From NCBI RefSeq assembly GCF_023898315.1, contig NC_064616.1, positions 542,181,602-542,245,601 on the forward strand: 64,000 bases of DNA. The letters run 5' to 3'. This stretch comes from Schistocerca nitens (Eukaryota; Arthropoda; Insecta; Orthoptera; Acrididae). The notes below the pieces were generated by a model that saw only the letters and a program-made list of their open reading frames with translations, had not been told where the DNA came from and did not search any database. Every line of letters begins with the position of its first letter. The first letter of the stretch is position 1. A program made the translations under genes and the position numbers. This document shows positions 56,127 through 64,000 of this stretch, in pieces.

Positions 56127-57508
56127 ATACCAATTTTTCCCCGGCGATACAAGCGGCCGCACCTTATATTATAAAATTAAAAAAATTATTTTGGTCCACA
56201 TCCTACAATTACCAGCATCCACACTTCATATTTCGAATTAGAAGAGAAGAATAAATTTATCTCAGCTTGCAACATTCCACTTAATTGCTTTCTAGTTGGA
56301 GATGAAAAACAGCAGATGCTGAAAAACATAATTACATTTATAGATGTTTCTCTGCCTTAGTTTGACTAATACGTGAGATGTGCATTTTTAACGTTTTCGC
56401 TTTTGTAGTTCTGTGCAAGTACTGTACAATACCACATGCTGTAAGTAATTACATGCTTTAGATCGCCACTAGCTCAACTTTCAAATAACCGTTTATAGCT
56501 CTTGCGAATAGTATTCATTTTAGGAAATTCATGTAATGAAACCAAAGCTAAGTGGAACTACGTTTCAATGCATGCTTTTCTGGATCATTTTTTTTTACTT
56601 TAACTGGAAGAAAAATGCGCGGATTCAGCATAGCCCCAAACACTGCGAAACAGGTAAATTAATTACGGTCAACTGTTTTGTTACATCGTGATGCAGTTCA
56701 AGCCAGTTTAAAGGATACGATCTATGAGTCACAGTCTGTTGCTGCGTAGTTCTTTTCCCCGCGTTCTGGACTTGCTGCAGCGCCAAGGGATCCACACTCT
56801 TTCACAGCTGAACGGTAAAAATAAGACAGGTGCTGCCAGAGGTGTTGCGCCACTATCCAATTAGTGCCATCATACACAACAATGATTTCATTGTTCTTTT
56901 TGTTTTGTTTTCACATTTTTGTGTCTCATCGAATTTTGAGGCACATAAGTAATGGGTGGTTATGGCCTCGTTTTATGGATACTGAAAGACAGTTAGGAGA
57001 GTTTTCTCCCTAAGTCCTTCAGAAACGATTAACAATACGTTTCAGTATGAGCTGAAACACATGGAAGACGAAAATTTCAAAACAGAATATATTTTTACGG
57101 GAGCACAACACAAGAAGCGAAGTTTGTCTGTGGCAGTGAAATAAGGTGAACTAGTGCACAGTCATTGTTTTAAAGCAGAACTTTTTACTGAACTCACTGT
57201 CTCCAATTCATTATAGACAAGCGCTTGCTTTTTAAGTTTTACAAATATTTGTCGCTGAAGAGGAAGGGAGTATACTAAACTTCTGAGAGTCGTCACGAAG
57301 TGGTACGTGACGTCGTTTTTAGTGACGTCATGGTGTGCGTTCACCACAGGTAATTTGTCCTTTTTGAGTTTTAAAACTTCTTCTTCAAAGATTGGCCCAC
57401 TACTTTTTTTCTTTTTTTCTAGTGATTCCGTACTTTACAACACATTGACATCTGGTAAGGACGCTTTTCGCTACCACATGTATGCTATCATGCACTGCAT
57501 GAATGGAG
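56127..57508. other. Unrecognised, includes one copy of a dispersed direct repeat
   Basis: 56827-56950 is a diverged direct repeat of 58170-58290 (CAGGTGCTGCCAGAGGTGTT..., ACACAACAATGATTTCATTG..., TTGTGTCTCATCGAATTTTG). A TGACGTCA-containing segment lies at 57308-57330. Otherwise nothing recognised. Confidence 0.5.
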
Positions 57509-57548
57509 ATGTTAGAAATTAAATATATATATATTTAATTTCTAACAT
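57509..57548. repeat. 40-bp perfect palindrome
   Basis: ATGTTAGAAATTAAATATAT followed by its exact reverse complement, centred between 57528 and 57529. It is followed at 57554-57581 by an AT/GT microsatellite. It would form a cruciform or hairpin. Confidence 0.95.
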
Positions 57549-58169
57549 GTCCACATATATATGTGTGTGTGTGAGTGTGTGACGATTTTGCGGTGAGTTC
57601 GGAGGGTGCATACACATGCAGAAAGAGATGCTCTGTGCCACAACACTACAAACAGTGGTTCATGAAACATGAGCTATAGTAATACACTGTAATCAGTGCA
57701 GGTTATCAGATAAAGCTTTCCAAAAATGATAGAATATCAGGGAAAGAGTATTTTGGTGTAGAGTTGAAGCTGTAACTGTTCTACAACTTAAATGTTAAGA
57801 AATGTGTCCATAAAATAAAATAAAATAAAATATGAACTGTTTCCCGTGTTCAGTGAGAGCTGTTGACGAAAACAGCAAGGTGAGTGACAAAGGCTGATTA
57901 ACATTTGGTGTGATATTTCTGACAAAACAGATGGGAGACATGTGATACGTTTACTGCAGAGCTTGAAGTGTAGCTCCACCGGCATGCACCGGCCGCCGGC
58001 TCAAGAGGGGGATAGTCAGGATTCTGGCTGTGGCCCGTGCCGATCGGTTCGGTTATTGCTGTGCAGGCGCGGCCCGGCCGCAGCGCTAGTGTGAACACTG
58101 CACTGCAAATCAAAGGGTTTACAATCGAGGCGCGTCCTAGCCAGCCCTAGCCGAAAGGTCATAACAACG

Positions 58170-58290
58170 CAGGTGCTGCCACAGGTGTTTCCCCGCTATC
58201 CAATTACTGCCATATTACACAACAATGATTTCATTATTCGTTTGGCATTGTTTTCACACTTTTGTGTCTCATTGAATTTTGAAGCTCATA
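58170..58290 (+). repeat. Second copy of dispersed direct repeat
   Basis: Pairs with 56827-56950 at roughly 80-85% by eye. Possibly an old SINE/MITE fragment; no ends identified. Confidence 0.6.
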
Positions 58291-59375
58291 AATTTTGAGG
58301 CTCATCAAGTCTCAGCCTGGAGTGCAGGGTGAACACACTCGTAAGATGTGACGTAGCGGCGACCAACTGAAGATGGCACTGTAGAGGCTGCGCTCAAGAA
58401 GACACTTTTTGCTGTATGCTGTTACCCTGTCCGCAAACCCTATTCCCCTATTTTGATTTCAGAGCGTGGGGAAAGCAGCAAAGTTGACAGGTTCACCAAC
58501 AGTGATAATGAACACATTCTAAGCACCACGTGTGAAAATCAGAGGTAGCCGAACTGTGCTCGTCTCATAGGAAGAACTCCTTCTCTTATTGGCGTAAAGA
58601 GGAAAAAGTGGTGTGTCTTATTGGCGGGAAGAGGGAAAAGTAGCGATATGATGTTAGTGACTAGTAATAACTACATGTATACGACGAGCGATGGATCACA
58701 ACAGCGAACACGCCACTACCTGCACGGCTCTATTCTGCCAGTATTACTTCTGCTGTCAAAAACTGCTATATGTCCACACCCACGGGCTATTCCGTGGAGA
58801 AAGAAAAACTGATAAAGAAGGAATCCGATTGGAGCATACATCATTTTATTCCCACTTAATCTACTGTTTTCTTCATACTGTTGGGATATCTCTTTTACTA
58901 TCTTGGATACATTGAGTGCTTTCAGTAGCACTAATTAGGTTTCTGTGTTTTTCATGCATTGCCGAAGTTATTGAAGAAAAATAGATATCAGCCAAATTGA
59001 ATCCTTTGGAAATGACATGGCCAGTTTCCTTCTGCATCTTTGCACACTCAGGGTCCCATTATCTAAGTAGTTTTGATTATTCTCTCTCTGCTCCCTTCAG
59101 AAAACCCACACACAAATACTCTCTCTCACTTTCTGTGTCTGTGTAGGAGGGCAGCTAAAAATTTAGCACGCTTCTGAAGGGAAGGGTTGGAACCATTTGA
59201 AACTTCCATTATGATTACAATGTGAGTGCGTTTACAGGTGCTCCCAGTAGTGACGCAATAGCTGTTTGAATTAGCGATCTTATTGCCTACCTTGATGTGC
59301 TTAATTTTTCAGTGATAAGGTGTTTATAAAAATGCTTCCTGGTAAACACATGAATGAAAAAGAAGAAAGAAAGAT
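58291..59375. other. No recognised feature
   Basis: Short antisense-overlapping ORFs (58621-58931) without motifs. Nothing else recognised. Confidence 0.5.
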
Positions 59376-59599
59376 TAGAGTTTAATGTTCTATAGAGAGC
59401 GCGGTCATTAGAGAGTAGCAGATCGATGGTTTTTGTTATGGATGGGGAAGGAAATTGGCCGTGGCCTTTCAAAGGAATTATCCCGACACTTGTCTGTAGT
59501 GATTTAGGAAAACATAAATCTTACTGACGAGACGACGATGTCAACCATTACCGTCATGAAAGTGAGTCCAGTGTGCTAACCACTGTGCCACTTCACTCA
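59376..59599 (-). mobile_element. Second-family SINE, reverse
   Basis: AGAGTTTAATGTTCTATAGA at the low end and CAGTGTGCTAACCACTGTGCCACTTCACTC (tRNA-like A box, reversed) at the high end match the family of 9283 and 35500. The interior is diverged. Confidence 0.75.
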
Positions 59600-60909
59600 T
59601 TGTGAACTTGTGACAATCCTCTCTAATAAAAATAATGGAAGTGAGGCTGCCAATTATTTTCATTGTCTCTCTCAATCAATTCTGATTATGTCCATAAGGA
59701 TAAGTTAATAATTTTGTACAAGCATCAAAACTGTCTCCTTGTACCAAAAACAATTTCAAATTGCTATTCTGAGCTATGGGTTGAAGTAAGGGTTAATAGA
59801 TACAAACAGGTAAAGATAGGACAGGCTCCTAAGCAAGCTCAGAGAAATGTACTCCCACACCTGACATGTGAAAAACACCACACGAACTGAGGTGATGCTG
59901 GTGGTGCTACGTTTATTACCACTGGAACTAGCAATGATGAAATGAGATACACAAGCTTTGTTCAAGAAGGGCGAATATGATATGTTAAGAACATACTGGG
60001 CTCAAGAGCCACTTAAAACAAGGAAATACAGTCACACATTGATAGAGAAATGAAAGAAACCTGGGACCACCTATAAACGGGGTGGATAACCTACTAGTTC
60101 CTTCCCAACATAAAAAGAAGGCTCAAGAATGTCATACTTCTTTCTGAACAAGGAAGCTACATATTACCTTTCGGGACATGATCCATATGCCCGTTACTAA
60201 CTAAAAATATGACAACATAGCACAGATATTTAACAATACACTTGTTTATAACATGGTAAGGAATGTGGAGCTTTGGCACAAACTGGACTTCCTGACAGCT
60301 AAATCAGCTTTCGATGAGTATGTCTACATGGTCTAGAGAGACAATAAAGAAGGGGCTCATGATAAAGAGAGTACACAACAGGAGAACACCCATATACAAC
60401 TTTCCAGACTCAGCCACGAGATAGCCTTGGGGGTGACCAGGAAGGATTCCCTGAGACACTGACAGATATCTCCCAATCTCGCCAAACTTGGGTAGCATTC
60501 TGAGATGTGCCTTTCTATGCCAGGGGCTAATCACCCTAACAAGTTTGAAAATCTAATATCATTGTGATACCAAGTATTGGAATGTAATGAATAGCATAGT
60601 GTAGTGTTGTATAATATAGTGCAATCACGAATGATAAATTTCAGAATTTGTGATATAGTATTGTAGCATAGTACATGAGACCAGTGGCATGTGCCTTCTA
60701 GATTTCAGATATATCTGTGCATCTAATGGAAAAGTGGTAATCTATAGATATTTTAAATTGGGGAGACATTTTAGCTATTTTCAACCACATAATGCCCAGT
60801 TATACTGACTCATTTGAAATTATGTTAAAATTTTATAATTGCAATATTTGGCGTGTTCTTACACCTAGATAACTGACTAAAGGAAAATGGCAAATAAATA
60901 ATAAATAAA
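59600..60909. other. No recognised feature
   Basis: AT-rich sequence with short ORFs; repeated TAGTATAG-like words around 60590-60680. No gene or transposon ends seen. Confidence 0.45.
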
Positions 60910-61262
60910 TTCATCACAGTTGTGGTGGTCTTTAGTCGGAAGACTGACTTGATGCAACCCTCGGAATCTGTCTCGGGCAGGATCTTCATTTGTACATAAC
61001 TAATTCAAACTGCATCTACTTGAACCTGCTTATTATACTCAAGCATCAGGTCCCCTCTACAATTGGTAACCCCGACTCTTCCCTCAATCATCAAAGTCAC
61101 TGTTACCAGTACTTCATCTTTCAGGATGAGTCCTGTCAACTTAACCCTACTTCTAGTCAACTTTTGCCATAAATTTCGTTTCTTCCTGATTCATTTCTAT
61201 GTCTCTTCAGTAGGCATCCAGCCTATATGTAACCTTCAGCATTCTTATGTAGCAACACATGT
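60910..61262 (-). mobile_element. RTE-like retrotransposon 3' fragment, reverse
   Basis: TGGTCTTTAGTCGGAAGACTGACTTGATGCA and, 300 bp on, CCTTCAGCATTCTTATGTAGCAACACAT match by memory the reverse complement of a widespread insect RTE-like ORF2 3' end (the family has AGTCGGAAGACTGGTTTGATGC). Heavily decayed. Confidence 0.6.
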
Positions 61263-61299
61263 AAATGATAAGTAAGTGCACCATGGACTACAACACGTG

Positions 61300-61942
61300 T
61301 AAGATCTTTCAAGCGAGGCAGTGACATGGAGAGCCAATTGCGCTATGGGAAAGTCGAATTGACGAGATGCAGAGAGATTTCAGGGAGGCCGTAAACAGGG
61401 TCACTGCTCGAGATAACTTAAAGGGCTCAATAGAATTCGTCGATTCGTTAGGAAGAGCCCGTTTTATGCAAGGGTTAAGGAACGACAGAATCCAAACGAT
61501 AGTAAGAAGCAGAGGCGATGAGATTACGCTAGCGGCAGCAGTGGAGTTAGCACTGCCAGAGCAGAGTGCGGTACTGTCCATGAAAGAGAGGGGACTAGCT
61601 CCGAGAGCAACCTTTAACCATGGAAGGGAAACGGCGGAGAGCTCTAGAGATATTAAGGAATTAAAATGTTTCACCTGCGGTTTGAGAGGTCATATTGCGA
61701 GCAAGTGCAGGAAGAATAAGGCAGAGTGTAGAGTACGGGCAAGGGCAACGACGTGTAATGAATTCACCAACTTTTGCTATGGGTGCAACCAGCCTGGGCA
61801 CACCGATGCAAAATGTCGGGTGAGGCAAAGAAACAAAGAGATTTCAAAGGCAACCACAAGGAAAGCAATGGAAGTTTACGGGAGTGTAGATGTCCACATT
61901 GCTACTTACCAGGTGACTGTTGAGTCCCGTGTACAAGAGTAA
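61300..61942 (+). pseudogene. Ty3/gypsy Gag C-terminal part with two CCHC knuckles
   Basis: The open frame from 61367 (MQRDFREAVNRVTARDNLKG) continues upstream in frame to about 61320 (GEPIALWESRIDE). It ends with two nucleocapsid zinc knuckles, CFTCGLRGHIASKC and CYGCNQPGHTDAKC, that bind element RNA. The N-terminal capsid part is absent. The frame closes at TAA 61940-61942; protease is in another frame after about 200 bp of broken sequence. Confidence 0.85.
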
Positions 61943-62168
61943 AAGACATAGCCTGCTTTAATCGTAAGCGGCAGGGCCACTATGCTGAAGAATGTCATGA
62001 AGAGCCCTGGCGCGCCTGCAGAAAAGACAGGCTGCCAGTATCTAGTAGAATCGGCGAAGTGGTGCAACGAAACTAAGAGGCCGCAACGCCGCACAGTCGG
62101 GGCTTGTTTCGACAGGTAAAACCACATTTAGGATAATAGACTGCGCAACAGAGAGCGATGTTTTAGTA

Positions 62169-62555
62169 TTGTACTGCATAGAGTTAAAAGGATATTTAAA
62201 GTTACTGACAGACACAGGAGCCCAGTTATGTTTACATAAGATAACAAGTATTCCAGTGAAAAGTGCAATTACAATTAATGTAGCAGATAGGCTTCGGCTG
62301 AAAGGTTTAACAAGCGAAGCCGTGAGTACGATAGGTGCAGTAAGGATACACGTAAATGTGGAAGGTGCTGGAAAACTCGGGCACAAGTTCCATGTGTACG
62401 GATCGGGATTAGACATCCGGTACGACGGTTTAATAGGTAGAGATCTCTTAACAGAGCATAAGATCAAGTTAGACTATGCAGGGAAAGTAATAAGGCTGCA
62501 AGGGCGAGATATACGCTTGACAGTAGAAGAAGAACAGAAGGGAAATGAGGTCTAA
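62169..62555 (+). pseudogene. Ty3/gypsy aspartic protease
   Basis: LKLLTDTGAQLCLHK carries the DTGA active-site motif, and YDGLIGRDLL is the conserved hydrophobic-GRDLL end of retroelement proteases (128-residue open frame). It would cleave the Gag-Pol polyprotein. Domain looks complete; the flanking frames are broken. Confidence 0.85.
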
Positions 62556-62603
62556 TCGGATTCAGGATTAGGCGGGGAAATAAGGCCCCAAGAGGGAAGA
62601 GTA

Positions 62604-63660
62604 ATGTTATTTAGTGTGGGTAGAAACGTACTACAAGAAAGCGAAAAAGAAATGATTATTCCAAGACAGGAAATTGCACAGGTGGTGCATGTACCTGAAT
62701 CCTTGGTGAAAGTGCGAAATGTTAAATTCATAGTAAGTGCATTGAACTTGTCAGATGAGAAGGACAGAGAAAACTGCGTTAGGTTCGAGCTATCTACATT
62801 ATGAATATAAGAGAATGCTGACGGGACTGAAGGGAGCCCCAGGATGTTTCCAGAGACTAATGAACATAGTTTTGGCAGGTTTGCAAGGTGTTAAATGTTT
62901 TGTTTATTTAGATGACATAGTATGTTGTGGGAAAAGCCTGCAGAAATATAACGAAAAGCCCCGGAAAATATTTGATAGCTTGCGAGAGCACAAATTGAAG
63001 CTTCAACCAGACAAGTGTGAATTCATGAGGAAGAAAGTAATCTTCCTAGGTCACTGTATTACTGACAAAGGAATAGCGCCGGATATGGCGAAGTAGGAGA
63101 AGGTAAAGTTCTTTCCACTGCCAGGAACAACGAAAGAATTGAAAGGCTTTCTCGGATTAATAGGCTATTACCGCCGTTTCATTGCACAATTTAGCAAAAT
63201 TGCAGAACGACTTCATGAGCTTTTAAAGAAAGGAGTAGGGTATAAGTGGGGAGAACAACAGATCAATGCTTTCGAAGAGCTGAAGGAGAAGCTGATAAAT
63301 CCTCAGCTACTTCAGTACCCAGATTTCATGAAACCGTTTATTGTTACAATGGATGCGAGTAACGATGCCCTGCGACCTGTTACCGCAAGGGATGGAAATG
63401 GGCGAGGACTTGCCCGTTGCATATGCGTCTAGAGCATTGAACAAGGCAGAACAAAATTATAGCACAACAGAAAAGGAATTGTTGCCCATAGTGTATGCAG
63501 TAAAAGAGTTTTGACCACTTATATATTGACGAAGGTTTACAGTGGTAACAGACCACAAGCCACTGACATGGATATTCAGTGTAAAAGATCCGAGTTCGAG
63601 AGTCCTGAAGTGGAGACTAAAGCTTGAAGAGTATGACTAGGAGGTAACAGACTAACAAGG
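62604..63660 (+). pseudogene. Ty3/gypsy RT with deleted N-terminal half, plus RNase H
   Basis: After a linker (ORF 62604-62804) the sequence jumps to the middle of RT: REKTAL, HYEYKRMLTGLKGAPGCFQ, then FVYLDDIV (YLDD at 62905-62916) and FLGHCITDKGI. The segment that should carry the first catalytic aspartate is missing, with a junction near 62750. Connection: GFLGLIGYYRRFIAQFSKIA (about 63142). RNase H: FIVTMDAS near 63340, then after a frameshift AYASRALNKAEQNYSTTEKE and VVTDHKPLTWIF. Stops occur at KEF* near 63510. Not functional. Confidence 0.85.
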
Positions 63661-63829
63661 AAAGCTAAATAGTAATGTGGATGCGATAAGAAGAATAAGG
63701 CATGAAGGGAAGGAAGAGATAGATGCGAAACAGAATATGGGGACAGAGAAGATCCCTGTAGCACAAGCAAGTGTGGAACAAAATTACGTAAACGTGCGAC
63801 AAGTACAAGTGTCGGCTTAAATGGAACAG

Positions 63830-64000
63830 GAAGCAGATAGCGAAGACGAAATTAGTCCGGAGGAAAAGGAGAACATACTGAAGGAGATGCATGTTAATAC
63901 TTTGGGAGGGCACCATAGAATGATCATGACATTAGAAAGAATCAAGACGTACAAGTGGTGACGCGGAATGAAGCGCGACATTGAAAATTACATACGGAAA
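63830..64000 (+). pseudogene. Integrase zinc-binding start, truncated by window
   Basis: LKEMHVNTLGGHHRMIMTLE then RIKTYKW, a stop, RGMKRDIENYIRK matches the N-terminal H-H-C-C region of gypsy integrases up to just before the cysteines. An in-frame TGA follows KW at about 63960. Confidence 0.75.

Larger units (their letters stand above)
61270..64000 (+). mobile_element. Broken Ty3/gypsy retrotransposon running off the window
   Basis: Gag C-terminus, protease, partial RT, RNase H and integrase start occur in the normal order on the plus strand. The 5' LTR and gag N-terminus are missing, replaced by the reverse RTE fragment ending near 61262. The integrase core and 3' LTR would lie beyond 64000. 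Confidence 0.85.

Noticed and set aside
57300..57340. TGACGTCA site as a promoter element
   Set aside because: A single CRE-like octamer without any gene nearby is not evidence of regulation.
1..64000. CRISPR array, operon, bacterial promoter or terminator
   Set aside because: No regularly spaced short repeats, and gene content and SINEs are clearly eukaryotic.

Overview
The window is eukaryotic, repeat-dense and intergenic. I found no convincing host gene, rRNA gene, functional tRNA gene or CRISPR array. Almost everything recognisable is a transposable element: RTE and Jockey-like non-LTR retrotransposons, Ty3/gypsy LTR retrotransposons, Tc1/mariner-type DNA transposons, TIR/foldback elements without coding capacity, and at least 14 tRNA-derived SINE copies. 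The commonest SINE has a tRNA-like head with A/B boxes, a core containing TGATGTCCTTAGGTTAGTTA and a tail ending GAGCCATTTGAACCAT. From memory this SINE and several of the Tc1 elements are typical of large-genome grasshoppers and locusts (Orthoptera, Schistocerca-like). That assignment is by recall, not by a search.

Layout. Bases 1-3076 hold a nearly full-length RTE-clade element with an uninterrupted 983-codon endonuclease/reverse transcriptase ORF. It sits at the outer edge of the largest structure here, an old interrupted inverted repeat. The left arm is 3070-4026 plus 13862-21745, and the right arm is 29883-39394, reverse-complementary at about 88% in a stretch compared by eye. Each arm carries the same nested set: a degraded Jockey-like ORF1, a ~0.5 kb TIR element, a short conserved ORF, and a Ty3/gypsy element whose gag runs toward the centre. 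The left arm has 9.8 kb (4027-13861) that the right arm lacks. The right arm has four SINE insertions, and the left arm gives clean empty sites for them. The central 21.7-29.9 kb holds the rest of the left gypsy pol, SINEs, and two dead Tc1-type elements, one abutting the inner end of the right arm.

40-46.5 kb: a 2.24 kb TIR element with TAA target duplication and a decayed transposase of a family I recognise only from unnamed arthropod proteins; a ~0.54 kb foldback element; and a decayed mariner-like transposase. 48.8-56.1 kb: a Tc1 element carrying two SINEs; then an LTR-like composite containing another Tc1 whose transposase is broken only by one missing base, a tandem pair of 300-bp tRNA-like units, and a 54-bp minisatellite. 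56.1-60.9 kb is mostly unrecognised, with a 40-bp perfect palindrome. 60.9-64.0 kb holds a reverse RTE 3' fragment joined to a broken Ty3/gypsy gag-pol that runs off the window.

The useful biology is in the nesting order: target-site duplications and arm-to-arm empty sites give a relative chronology (Jockey, gypsy and small TIR element, then inverted duplication, then SINEs and probably the intact RTE).
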